Source: Gymnodinialimonas sp. 57CJ19
GTDB taxonomy: Bacteria; Pseudomonadota; Alphaproteobacteria; Rhodobacterales; Rhodobacteraceae
DNA: 64,000 bases
Direction: 5' to 3'
Assembly: GCF_038396845.1 (NCBI RefSeq)
Contig: NZ_CP151587.1
Span: 2,206,001-2,270,000, forward strand
This document shows positions 19,669 through 28,149 of this stretch, piece after piece. A model generated the notes under the pieces. That model ran no database searches and had not been told where the DNA came from. It was given only the letters and a program-made list of their open reading frames with translations. The translations under genes and the position numbers were made by a program. Each line of letters starts with the position of its first letter. Position 1 is the stretch's first letter.

Positions 19669-21162
19669 TTAGAGGGCCGAGAGGTAGCTGTCCCATAGGT
19701 TATTGCGCAGGGTGAGCGTCGGGTCGAGGGCGCGTTTTGCGGCGGCGAATTCTGGCGCACGGGGATAGGCGCGCTGGAATTGGTCCGGTGTGGCATGGGG
19801 GCGGTAGGGCAAGTAATACGTGCCGCCGATGGCGATGATCCGCTCGATCAGGGCGCGTGTCATGCGGGCGTGGTCGGCCTCGGCACGGGGGGTGAGTTCC
19901 TGGGTGAAGGACATCACCGCGGCGATGCGGGGGGTGGGGGAGTGGGGCAGGAGGCTGTCGGTATCGCTGTCCACGAAGCGCAGGGTGACGTTTAGAAACT
20001 CCACGAAGGCATCGGGGATCACGTCGCGGCAGGCGGTCAGGAAGCCATCGAAGGCGTCGAAGGGCAAGAAATATTCGTGCAGGATATCGACACGGGTCGG
20101 GTCGCGGTCATCGAGGGTTATGACCGGCTCATTCATCAGGGAATTCCGGGTGGAGGGGCCCGCGAGGCGCGGCGCGAGGGAGGATTCCATCCACCAGCGC
20201 CAGTCCTTCATGCCCTCGCGGCCCACCTGGCCCCGGTAGAGGTAGGAGGCGGCGTAGGACATCCAGCCCGATTCCGTGGCGGGGGGGATATCGGTTTGGT
20301 CCAGCGTCGGCGAATAGGTGACTAAGAGCGCCTCATCGAAGAGGGTTTCACGGGTGACGTTCAGGCGCCCGTAGGCCATGGGCATCGTCGGATCATCCAC
20401 GGCGGTGCGGAAGGCAGTGGGGAAATCGGCAGCGGGCATAGGCGTAAAGGAGGGCGCGAGGCGTTGGTTGGGGACCATATCGACCTCTAGATCCACGATC
20501 AGGCCCGCGAGGCCGTAGCCGCCCACGGCGAGGTTGAAGAGATCCGCGTTTCGGGTGCGGGAGGCGGTGACGAGGTCTCCGCCAGGCAGGACCATGCGGA
20601 TTTCACGCACGGTCGCGCCCATGGGGCCATAGGGGACGGGCCAGCCATGGGCATTGACGGAAAACGTCGCGGCGACGCCGAAGTCGTGGTTGGATTGCAT
20701 CACTGCGGGAGAGAAGCCCAGTGGATCGAGGGCCGAGATCACATCGCGCCAGCGCGCGCCGCCGTTCACACGGTAGGTTTGATTGGCCGTGTCGGGTTCG
20801 ATCCAGGCGTCGTCCACGGTGATGGCGTGGCCATCGCGCGGGATGGATTGCCCGCCCATGGAGTGGCGCGCGGCGCTGACGCAAAGGGGGCGTGCGTCGG
20901 ACCGGGCGGCGGCAAGCTCGGCCCGGAAGGCCTCGATCAGGGCGTCACCGTGGGCGGCGGGTCGGGTGTGGGTGCGGATCGAGGTGGCCGACAGTTCCGA
21001 CGCATCGTTGAGCACCAGAGGAGCGGGAGGGGGGGCGCCCAAGCGGGAGACACCGTCAATTTGGGACAGGCCGGGTGCCCATGCATTGCCGAGCCCGTAG
21101 CCTGCGGCCGCGCCTGCGCCGAGCAGAAGGCCCCTGCGTGACATCTTTCCCAAACGGCTCAT
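19669..21162 (-). CDS. FAD-linked oxidase of the sugar-lactone oxidase type, Tat-like signal
   Basis: A 497-residue protein. The start at 21162 has AAAGGTG 6 bases upstream. The N-terminus MSRRGLLLGAGAAAGYGLG is a twin-arginine-type signal, suggesting export in folded, cofactor-loaded form. An FAD_binding_4 (PCMH) domain spans about 60-240, with SAARHSMGGQSIPRDGHAI near residue 96 and GGARWRDVISAL near 130; the C-terminal part resembles D-arabinono-lactone oxidase-type domains. Substrate unknown, probably a sugar, lactone or alcohol. It heads the minus-strand operon down to 17443. Confidence 0.75.
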   Translation of the reverse strand: MSRLGKMSRRGLLLGAGAAAGYGLGNAWAPGLSQIDGVSRLGAPPPAPLVLNDASELSATSIRTHTRPAAHGDALIEAFRAELAAARSDARPLCVSAARHSMGGQSIPRDGHAITVDDAWIEPDTANQTYRVNGGARWRDVISALDPLGFSPAVMQSNHDFGVAATFSVNAHGWPVPYGPMGATVREIRMVLPGGDLVTASRTRNADLFNLAVGGYGLAGLIVDLEVDMVPNQRLAPSFTPMPAADFPTAFRTAVDDPTMPMAYGRLNVTRETLFDEALLVTYSPTLDQTDIPPATESGWMSYAASYLYRGQVGREGMKDWRWWMESSLAPRLAGPSTRNSLMNEPVITLDDRDPTRVDILHEYFLPFDAFDGFLTACRDVIPDAFVEFLNVTLRFVDSDTDSLLPHSPTPRIAAVMSFTQELTPRAEADHARMTRALIERIIAIGGTYYLPYRPHATPDQFQRAYPRAPEFAAAKRALDPTLTLRNNLWDSYLSAL

Positions 21163-21195
21163 GGTTAGCACCTTTAACGAGACTTCTCAATAATA

Positions 21196-21210
21196 ATGAA
21201 CGATGTTCAT
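21196..21210. promoter_or_regulatory. Operator-like palindrome ATGAAC-GAT-GTTCAT
   Basis: Two perfect 6-base arms separated by three bases lie in the divergent region, 34 bases upstream of the FAD oxidase start. The size and symmetry are like operators of TetR or similar dimeric repressors. No such regulator gene is adjacent. Confidence 0.45.
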
Positions 21211-21365
21211 TTATTTGTAAATGGGCAAATCCCGGCGCGACGTTGGGGTTTGAAATGGTCGAACAACGACAGAAGACCTTTGGGGCGAGGTGAAAGGAGG
21301 TCGCTTTCGGGCATGACAGGGCGGGTGCTGGGGGGAAGGGTTAAGCGGTCTGGCAGGAGGTTGGG

Positions 21366-22313
21366 ATGCAGGTTGGATTTATCGGGTTAGGATCTGTTGG
21401 CGGCAAGCTGGCGGGATCACTGTTGCGCAACGGGGTGGCGCTGTCGGTGCACGATCTGGAGGCGGAGGCTGTCGCGGGAATGGTGACGCGCGGGGCCCGC
21501 GCTGGCGGCGATCCGGCGGCGATGATGCGCCAGTGCGATGTGGTGATTACCTGTCTGCCGTCGCCCGCGGCCTCGGCCATCGTGGTGGAGGCGATGCTGC
21601 CGGAGGTGCGAGAGGGTAAGATCTGGATGGAGATGTCTACCACCGACGCCGCGGAGATCTTGCGGTTGGCGCCGATGGTTGCGGCCCGCGGGGGGGCGGT
21701 TGCGGAATGCCCGGTCTCGGGCGGATGCCACCGGGCGGATACGGGCAACATCTCGATCTATATGAGTGGGGAGAGGGCGGTGTTTGACCGGGTCTTGCCG
21801 CTGCTGACCAAGATGGGGCGGCGGGTGCTGCATACGGGGCCGCTTGGGGCGGCCTCGACCCTGAAGGTAATGACGAACTATCTGGCGACGACCCATTTGT
21901 TGGCCTTGTGTGAGAGCCTTGCGGTGATGAAAGCGGCAGGGGTTGATTTGGCGGTGGCTTACGAGGCGATTGCGGTGTCGTCGGGCAACTCATTTGTGCA
22001 CGAGACCGAAAGCCAGTTGATCTTGAGCGGGTCGAGGGATGTGAATTTCACGCTTGATTTGATCCAGAAGGATGTGGGCTTGTTTCAGGCCATTGCCGAG
22101 CGAAATAACGTGCCATTGGAGCTATCGCCCAAGGTGATTGAGATGCTGAGCGAGGGGCAGAGGGTCCTGGGACACGCGGCGCAGAGCGACCGGATGATCG
22201 AGTTGCTGGAGGCCGCAACGGGCTTGGACGTGCGGGCCGAGGGGTTTCCACAGGTTCTGGTGGATGAGGAGTCGGAAGAGTCCGGGTATGAGGTTGTCGT
22301 CAGGAGGGGTTAA
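21366..22313 (+). CDS. Beta-hydroxyacid dehydrogenase (3-hydroxyisobutyrate dehydrogenase family)
   Basis: A 315-residue NAD(P)-dependent dehydrogenase. The N-terminal GFIGLGSVGGKLAGSL motif binds the dinucleotide, ECPVSGG near residue 116 is the substrate-binding signature, and the catalytic lysine is in TLKVMTNYL near residue 168. Oxidises beta-hydroxy acids such as 3-hydroxyisobutyrate, tartronate semialdehyde or related compounds; the substrate cannot be assigned. A GGAGG site precedes the ATG. It is divergent from the FAD oxidase and convergent with the LysR gene. Confidence 0.85.
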   Translation: MQVGFIGLGSVGGKLAGSLLRNGVALSVHDLEAEAVAGMVTRGARAGGDPAAMMRQCDVVITCLPSPAASAIVVEAMLPEVREGKIWMEMSTTDAAEILRLAPMVAARGGAVAECPVSGGCHRADTGNISIYMSGERAVFDRVLPLLTKMGRRVLHTGPLGAASTLKVMTNYLATTHLLALCESLAVMKAAGVDLAVAYEAIAVSSGNSFVHETESQLILSGSRDVNFTLDLIQKDVGLFQAIAERNNVPLELSPKVIEMLSEGQRVLGHAAQSDRMIELLEAATGLDVRAEGFPQVLVDEESEESGYEVVVRRG

Positions 22314-22355
22314 GTGGCGGTGCGGCGCGCGGTGTGGGCCGGGAGAGGTTGGAGA

Positions 22356-22390
22356 GTTGTATTTGCCAAGATGAAGGGGGAGCGGCGCGC
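22356..22390 (+). repeat. Intergenic repeat, subtype 1, 3' part only (copy B)
   Basis: GTTGTATTTGCCAAGATGAA followed by GGGGGAGCGGCGCG matches the 3' part of the repeat at 17348-17432. It lies between two convergent genes. Confidence 0.55.
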
Positions 22391-22410
22391 AAGATTGGCG
22401 GGATTGGGCG

Positions 22411-23259
22411 TTATTGGGGGGCGATGCGGCCGCGAAGCGTTTTGGCCATGCGGCGGTAGCCTGCACGGTGGCGGTTGCGCAGGTGCATGGCGGTGAAGAC
22501 CGGTTGCGTGATGGCGGGGGCATCGGGGACGCGGTGGGCGGTGCCCTCGTCGATGAGGGTTTGGGCCATCTCAGAAGGCAGGTAGGTGGTGCCCCCGAGA
22601 GCGATGAAGAGACCGCGGACGGCGGCGGCTTGGCCGCTGGAGACGCTGCCGAGGCTGAGGCCGGGATGGAGGGCGGCGTGGGTCTGGCTGAAGGCGGGGG
22701 CATAGGCGGGGAGGATGTAATCGGTCGGAGAGACGTCTTTGAGCGGCTGTTGGGATGTGGAGACCATGTGATAGGTCACGTCGCCCATGCTTTCAAAATA
22801 GAGGTCTGGCGAAGGGCGCGGGGTGAAAACGATGCCCAGGTCGAGGACGCCGTTTTCGAGGTCGCGACACATTTGGATGGAGTAGTCGCCATCCACGTAG
22901 AAGCCGCAATCGGGCAGGGCTTGGCGCAGGGCGGCGAGCCAATCGGCGACGTGGTTGTCGATCAGATCGTGTTGGATGCCGATGCGCAGCATGACGGCGG
23001 AGCCTGTGGGTTTCACATCGGCCTGTCCATCTGCCCAAGCGCGTCGGAGCACGCGGGCGTGGGTCTCGAAGCGCAAGGCGGCGGTGGTGGGTTGGGTGCC
23101 GGAGCGCGACCGCTCGAACAGGCGTTCGCCCAAGGCTTTTTCCAAAGCTTTGACCCGGCCCGAGATCGTGGATTGGGTGACGCCGAGCCTGTCGGCTGTG
23201 CGATTGAAGGACCCCGTGTCGAGGAGGTCTAGGAAGGTTTCGATTTGGTCGATCTGCAT
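22411..23259 (-). CDS. LysR-type transcriptional regulator
   Basis: A 282-residue regulator with an N-terminal winged helix (residues 1-60: FLDLLDTGSFNRTADRLGVTQSTISGRVKALE) and a typical substrate-binding C-terminal domain. It is divergent from the GcvT-like operon, and a LysR-type palindrome lies between them at 23369-23387, so it most likely controls that operon in response to its substrate. An AAGGAACG ribosome site precedes the ATG. Confidence 0.88.
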   Translation of the reverse strand: MQIDQIETFLDLLDTGSFNRTADRLGVTQSTISGRVKALEKALGERLFERSRSGTQPTTAALRFETHARVLRRAWADGQADVKPTGSAVMLRIGIQHDLIDNHVADWLAALRQALPDCGFYVDGDYSIQMCRDLENGVLDLGIVFTPRPSPDLYFESMGDVTYHMVSTSQQPLKDVSPTDYILPAYAPAFSQTHAALHPGLSLGSVSSGQAAAVRGLFIALGGTTYLPSEMAQTLIDEGTAHRVPDAPAITQPVFTAMHLRNRHRAGYRRMAKTLRGRIAPQ

Positions 23260-23285
23260 GGGGGCGTTCCTTGGGGCGGTTTGGG

Positions 23286-23366
23286 TGGGGGCGCTGCCCC
23301 CGCGTCTTTTCCAAAGGAAATGACGCTTCCCCCGGAGGTGTTTTCGCCAAGATGAAGGAGGCGGAG
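23286..23366 (+). repeat. Intergenic hairpin repeat, subtype 1 (copy C)
   Basis: Same order of elements as at 17348-17432: GGGGGCGCTGCCCCC hairpin, TTTTCC-AAA-GGAAA hairpin, CTTCCCCCGGAGGTGTTTT and CGCCAAGATGAAGG. It separates the LysR gene from the operator of the divergent operon. Confidence 0.65.
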
Positions 23367-23368
23367 AC

Positions 23369-23387
23369 TAATCGGTTTTCTCGATTA
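23369..23387. promoter_or_regulatory. LysR-type operator before the GcvT-like operon
   Basis: TAATCG (23369-23374) and CGATTA (23382-23387) form a 6-7-6 inverted repeat containing a T-N11-A box (TCGGTTTTCTCGA). Its position between the divergent LysR gene and the catabolic operon fits a target of that regulator. Confidence 0.65.
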
Positions 23388-23490
23388 ATACAGATGTGAT
23401 CAGCGAATTGAAGTCAAAAGCGGATGGCGTAATACTGGAGTGAAACAGGGAATTGGCGCGTTGGTTTTTAGGCGCATCGGGAGGCTTGAA

Positions 23491-25941
23491 ATGGCAGAAC
23501 TACCCAGCACGGCGCGTGTTGTGATTATTGGCGGCGGGGTCATTGGAACCTCGGCTCTTTACCATCTGGCGATGGGGGGGTGGAGCGATTGCGTTTTGCT
23601 GGAAAAGAATGAGTTGACCGCAGGTAGTACCTGGCACGCGGCAGGGAATTGCCCAAACTTCTCAACCTCTTGGGCGGTGCTGAACATGCAGCGCTACTCG
23701 TTGGAGATGTACCGGGAACTGGCCGAGAAGGTCGATTATCCGATGAACTACCATGTCACCGGCTCACTGCGGCTGGGGCACTCCAAGGAGCGCGCACAGG
23801 AGTTCCAGCGCGTTTTGGGGATGGCGGAATATCAGGGCATCGACATGAAGATGTTGAGCAATGATGAAGCGAAGGAGATGTATCCGTTCCTGGAAACCCA
23901 TGACCTGAGCGGGATCCTTTATGATCCCTATGACGGCGACATCGATCCGGCGCAGTTGACCCAGGCGATGGCCAAGGGGGCGCGGGATCTGGGCGCGCAG
24001 ATCCATCGGTTTACACCTGCGACGGGTGTGCGCCGAGAGAATGGCGAGTGGATCGTGGAGACGGAGAAGGGCGAGATCCGTTGCGAATACGTGGTGAACG
24101 CGGCAGGCTATTATGCGCAGCGCGTGGGGGAATGGTTCAAGCCCTATGGCGGGCGCGAGGTGCCGATGGTGGTGATGAGCCACCAGTATTTCCTGACCGA
24201 GGAAATCCCGGCGGTGAAGGAGTGGACGGAAGCCAACGGAAAGAAACTGCCGCTGATCCGCGATGTGGATAGCAGCTATTACCTGCGGCAGGACAAGAAC
24301 GGGCTGAACCTTGGGCCCTATGAGCGGAACTGCAAGGCGCATTGGGTGACGCCCGAGGATCCGATGCCGGAGGACTTCAGCTTCCAGCTGTATCCCGACG
24401 ATCTGGACCGGCTGGAGTGGTACATCGAAGACGCGATGGAGCGGGTGCCGCTGCTGGGCGAGGGCGGCGTGGGGCGCAACATCAACGGGCCCATTCCCTA
24501 TGCGCCCGACGGCTTGCCGATGATCGGTCCGATGCCCGGCGTGGAGAACGCGTTCGAGGCGCATTCCTTCACCTTCGGGATCGTGCAGGGCGGCGGTGCG
24601 GGTAAGGTCCTTTCCGAATGGATCATGCACGGCGAGACGGAGTGGGACATGTGGGCGGTCGATCCGCGTCGTTACACCGACTTTGCCGATCACGACTATT
24701 GCCTGGAGAAGGCGCTGGAGACCTACGGCCACGAATACGGGATGCATTTCCCATGGAAGGCCTGGCCTGCGGGGCGGGACAAGAAGCTGTCTCCGGTGGA
24801 CGGACGCGTGCGCGAGTTGGGCGGCCAGATGGACGCTTATGGCGGCTGGGAGCGGGCCAATTGGTTCGCCAAGCCGGGCGATGACACCTCGCTGGAGGCC
24901 ACCGAAACATGGGGCCGTAACGGCCCGTGGGAGCCGCGCGTGCGCGAGGAATGCGAGGCGGTGCGCGACGGGGTTGGCGTGCTGGACCTGTGCGGTTTCT
25001 CGCGCTTCAACCTGTCGGGCGAGGGGGCTGCGGAATGGCTGCGCGGGCGCATCGCGGGCGCTTTGCCCAAGGTGGGGCGGATGAACCTGGCCTACTTCGC
25101 CGATACGCGGGGGCGGATATTGACGGAGATGTCGGTGCTGCGGCACGCGGAGGATTTCTTCACGCTGATCACGGCGGCCTCCGCCCAATGGCACGACTTC
25201 GAGGTGCTGTGGCGCAGCGGATTGCCCGAGGGTGTCAGTCTGACGGATCACACGACGGAATATTCCACGCTGATCGTCACCGGCCCCAAGGCGCGAGAGC
25301 TGTTCGAGAAGATCGGCACCGAGGCCGACCTTTCGCTGGGCTGGCTTTCGCATCAGCCGGCCAAGGTGGCGGGCGTGAATTGTGCACTGGCGCGGGTCTC
25401 TTTCGCGGGGGAGTTGGGTTGGGAAATCCACGCCGCCAATGCCGATATCCCGGCGCTCTACGAGGCGGTTCTGGATGCGGGGGCCAAGCCGTTTGGCATG
25501 TGGGCGCTCAATGCCTTGCGGATCGAGAAGGGATATCGCGCGTGGAAGGGCGATCTTTCCACCGATTACACGCTGCTGGAAGGCGGGATGGAGCGGTTCA
25601 TCAAGTTCGACAAGCCGCAGGACTTCCCCGGCAAGGCGGCGCTGCTGGCCGAGAAGCAGGCGGGCGTGAAGAAACGTTTCGTGATCTTGAAAGTCGACGC
25701 GGGCGAGGCCGACGCGCCCTATATGTCCACCATCACCCATGACGGCGAAGTGGTGGGCGAGACCACCAGCGGGGCATGGGGATACAGGGTTGGCCACTCG
25801 GTCGCGCTGGCCATGGTGCGGGCTGATCTGGCCACGCCGGGGACGGAGTTGGACGTCAACATCTACGGCAATATCTGCAAGGCGACGGTGACCGGAGATC
25901 GCCCAATTTGGGACGCGGAGAACGCGCGTATCCGCGCATGA
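23491..25941 (+). CDS. FAD-dependent GcvT-family dehydrogenase (dimethylglycine/sarcosine dehydrogenase type)
   Basis: An 816-residue flavoprotein. Residues 9-26 (VVIIGGGVIGTSALYHLA) bind FAD in a DAO domain that reaches about residue 370; TWHAAGN near 50 is typical of the dimethylglycine and sarcosine dehydrogenase group. An FAO_M linker domain follows, then a folate-binding aminomethyltransferase (GcvT) domain to about 700 and its C-terminal barrel. Such enzymes oxidatively N-demethylate methylated glycines and pass the C1 unit to tetrahydrofolate. The ATG at 23491 has a GGGAGG site; an in-frame start 51 bases upstream is unsupported. It is first in an operon extending to 32967. Confidence 0.85.
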   Translation: MAELPSTARVVIIGGGVIGTSALYHLAMGGWSDCVLLEKNELTAGSTWHAAGNCPNFSTSWAVLNMQRYSLEMYRELAEKVDYPMNYHVTGSLRLGHSKERAQEFQRVLGMAEYQGIDMKMLSNDEAKEMYPFLETHDLSGILYDPYDGDIDPAQLTQAMAKGARDLGAQIHRFTPATGVRRENGEWIVETEKGEIRCEYVVNAAGYYAQRVGEWFKPYGGREVPMVVMSHQYFLTEEIPAVKEWTEANGKKLPLIRDVDSSYYLRQDKNGLNLGPYERNCKAHWVTPEDPMPEDFSFQLYPDDLDRLEWYIEDAMERVPLLGEGGVGRNINGPIPYAPDGLPMIGPMPGVENAFEAHSFTFGIVQGGGAGKVLSEWIMHGETEWDMWAVDPRRYTDFADHDYCLEKALETYGHEYGMHFPWKAWPAGRDKKLSPVDGRVRELGGQMDAYGGWERANWFAKPGDDTSLEATETWGRNGPWEPRVREECEAVRDGVGVLDLCGFSRFNLSGEGAAEWLRGRIAGALPKVGRMNLAYFADTRGRILTEMSVLRHAEDFFTLITAASAQWHDFEVLWRSGLPEGVSLTDHTTEYSTLIVTGPKARELFEKIGTEADLSLGWLSHQPAKVAGVNCALARVSFAGELGWEIHAANADIPALYEAVLDAGAKPFGMWALNALRIEKGYRAWKGDLSTDYTLLEGGMERFIKFDKPQDFPGKAALLAEKQAGVKKRFVILKVDAGEADAPYMSTITHDGEVVGETTSGAWGYRVGHSVALAMVRADLATPGTELDVNIYGNICKATVTGDRPIWDAENARIRA

Positions 25942-26006
25942 GGGCTGGTATCGGCATAGCCGCGTCGCTAACGCTCTGCGCAGTTTTCTGACGGGAAGGT
26001 TTGGCC

Positions 26007-26882
26007 ATGGATATCACGATTTTGGACGGCGGCATGGGGCAGGAATTGATCGCCAGATCAAAGGCCCCACCAACGCCGCTTTGGTCGACGGATGTGATGC
26101 GGGCGCAGCCGGAATTGGTGCGCGACGTCCATGGGGATTTTTTTGCGGCAGGGGCGCAGATCGCGACGGCCAACACCTATGCCATCCACCGGGATCGGCT
26201 GGTGAGTGCCGGGGCGGAAGATGAGTTTGAGGCGCTCCACTCTTTGGCTCTGCGCCAGGCGCGAGACGCTCGCGATGCCCATGGCAGCGGCTTGGTTGCG
26301 GGGGCGATCGGGCCGTTAGGCGCGTCCTATCGCCCTGATTTGCAACCAGAACACAGCAAGGCCGTCGCACTATTCGCCGAGATTGCGGCCTTGCAAGCGC
26401 CCCTGTGTGACCTGTTGATCTGTGAATCCGTGGCCTCGGTCGCTCATGCTCGTTCCGTATTGGAAGGTGCGCAAGGGCACGGTGTGCCGGTGTGGCTGGC
26501 CTTCACGGTGGACGACAAGGATGGCAGCCGCCTGCGTTCGGGCGAGCCCTTGGCCGATGCGGTTGCGGTCAGCAATGGCGCGGCGGCGTTGCTGGCAAAC
26601 TGCTCGGTTCCTGAAGCGATGCCTGCCGCGTTGAAAGTGTTGGCGACCGCGGGCGTCCCCTTTGGCGCCTACGCCAACGGGTTCACCGAGATCAGCGCCG
26701 GCTTCCTGGAGGATTCCCCCACGGTCGAGGCTTTGACCTCGCGCCAGGATATGGGGCCGGACACCTACGCCGATCACGTTATGGAATGGATCGCGCTAGG
26801 GGCCACAATCGTTGGCGGCTGTTGCGAGGTTGGCCCCGCCCACATCGCGGAAATCACCCGCCGCGTCGGTGCCTTGCCGTGA
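26007..26882 (+). CDS. Homocysteine S-methyltransferase family protein
   Basis: A 291-residue TIM-barrel methyltransferase. LDGGMGQELI at the N-terminus is typical. The zinc-binding cysteines are present: one in LLANCSVPEAM near residue 205 and the pair in IVGGCCEVGPAHI near residue 273. The family transfers a methyl group from S-methylmethionine, betaine or another donor to homocysteine or a related thiol. Here, with an MttB-type and a GcvT-type gene in the operon, the donor could be a methylated amine. The ATG at 26007 follows a GGGAAGG site and is preferred over the TTG at 26001. Confidence 0.83.
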   Translation: MDITILDGGMGQELIARSKAPPTPLWSTDVMRAQPELVRDVHGDFFAAGAQIATANTYAIHRDRLVSAGAEDEFEALHSLALRQARDARDAHGSGLVAGAIGPLGASYRPDLQPEHSKAVALFAEIAALQAPLCDLLICESVASVAHARSVLEGAQGHGVPVWLAFTVDDKDGSRLRSGEPLADAVAVSNGAAALLANCSVPEAMPAALKVLATAGVPFGAYANGFTEISAGFLEDSPTVEALTSRQDMGPDTYADHVMEWIALGATIVGGCCEVGPAHIAEITRRVGALP

Positions 26883-27298
26883 CCGGCCTCAAGCGCCCCC
26901 TGCGGCCACCCGATTGGTCCGACACCCACTCTGCCCCGCTGCGGGCAGAGATACCAACGGCCCGCGCGGCCTATGAGATCGCGCTTGGCCAGATGCCGCC
27001 TTGGGTTCACGGGGCGATGAAACTGCGCAACTGGATCGTCGGCAAATTCGGCCTGACGACGCCCTCCATGGGGCAGGGCATGATGCAGTTGCCCATCGTG
27101 TCCGAGACATCCAAGGCCTACGAGCTTGGCCTGATTGACCGGCACCTGACCTTTACCCTTCAAACTATCCGCAATGGCGACACCGCCCACCTGACCACGC
27201 GGATTTGGTTCAACCACTGGACCGGGCGGTTGTACCTCGCCGTTGTCCTGATCCCCCATAAAATCATTGTAAAACTGTCCCTCAGGAGGCTCGCATGA
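26879..27298 (+). CDS. DUF2867 domain protein
   Basis: A 139-residue protein starting with GTG that overlaps the preceding stop (GTGA). It matches the DUF2867 pattern (MKLRNWIVGKFGL, then HLTFTLQTIRNGD and the C-terminal hydrophobic YLAVVLIPHKIIVKLSL). Longer forms would run far into the preceding gene. Function unknown; the family has a START-like beta barrel in some annotations, but that is not something I can verify here. Confidence 0.7.
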   Translation: MTGLKRPLRPPDWSDTHSAPLRAEIPTARAAYEIALGQMPPWVHGAMKLRNWIVGKFGLTTPSMGQGMMQLPIVSETSKAYELGLIDRHLTFTLQTIRNGDTAHLTTRIWFNHWTGRLYLAVVLIPHKIIVKLSLRRLA

Positions 27299-28149
27299 AG
27301 CTGTCTGACCGCCATGCATTGTTCGCTGACCTGCACAAAACGGGCTGTTTCGTCATGCCCAACCCTTGGGACCGCGGCTCTGCCCGGATGATGGCGGCGT
27401 CCGGCGCGGTGGCCTTGGCGACAACATCGGCGGGCCATGCGTTCACGTTGGGGCGGGCGGATATGGGGGGCGTCACGCGGGATGAGGCTTTGGCCCACGC
27501 CCAAGACATCATCAGCACCACAAACCTGCCCGTGTCTGGCGATTTTGAGAACGGCTTTGGCGATGACCCCGACACCGTGGCCGAGACGATCCGCTTAGCC
27601 GCAGAAGTCGGGCTTTCGGGCTGCGGGATCGAGGATATGGGCTTTGAGGACGGTCTGAACGCCTATGACTTTGACCTTACCGTGGAACGTATCCGGGCCG
27701 CCGTGGCCGCCGTACGCGCGTTGGGGCGGCCCTTCGTGCTGACCGCGCGGGCCGACGGGGTGATGAACGGGCTTTATGATCTGGGCGAGGGCATCCGCCG
27801 TTTGCAAGCCCTCGAGGCGGCGGGCGCCGATTGCCTCTATTTGCCCGTTCCGCCGGGAAGGGCGGAATTGGCGCAAGTTCTGGGGGCGGTTACGGCGCCG
27901 GTGAACGCGCTGTCGGTGGGGCCGTTGCAGGACCTGTCCTTGGCAGAACTGACGGCGATGGGGGTTCGGCGCATCTCGCTCGGCAGTCAAATCGCAAGGG
28001 TGACCCATGCCGCGATCCGCGACGCGATGGGCGGCGTGATGGCCGGAGATTTCACGGTCCTGAAGGGGAGCGCCTCAGGGGACGAGATTGACGCAATGCT
28101 ACAGGAGGGCTGCGCAGATGACCGAGATTTTGGACCGCAAGGGCCGTAG
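27295..28149 (+). CDS. Isocitrate lyase/PEP mutase family protein
   Basis: A 284-residue TIM-barrel lyase. FVMPNPWDRGSARMM near residue 18, GDFENGFGDDP near 82 with the metal-binding acidic residues, and GCGIEDM near 107 mark the ICL/PEP mutase superfamily. It lacks the KKCGH loop of true isocitrate lyase, so the substrate is another 2-hydroxy- or 2-oxo-acid, as in oxaloacetate decarboxylases or carboxyvinyl-phosphonate-type enzymes. Its start overlaps the preceding stop (ATGA). Confidence 0.85.
   Translation: MKLSDRHALFADLHKTGCFVMPNPWDRGSARMMAASGAVALATTSAGHAFTLGRADMGGVTRDEALAHAQDIISTTNLPVSGDFENGFGDDPDTVAETIRLAAEVGLSGCGIEDMGFEDGLNAYDFDLTVERIRAAVAAVRALGRPFVLTARADGVMNGLYDLGEGIRRLQALEAAGADCLYLPVPPGRAELAQVLGAVTAPVNALSVGPLQDLSLAELTAMGVRRISLGSQIARVTHAAIRDAMGGVMAGDFTVLKGSASGDEIDAMLQEGCADDRDFGPQGP

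Noticed and set aside
23764-25797. 677-codon open frame on the minus strand
   Set aside because: Antisense to the GcvT-like dehydrogenase, with no motifs; a consequence of high GC content.
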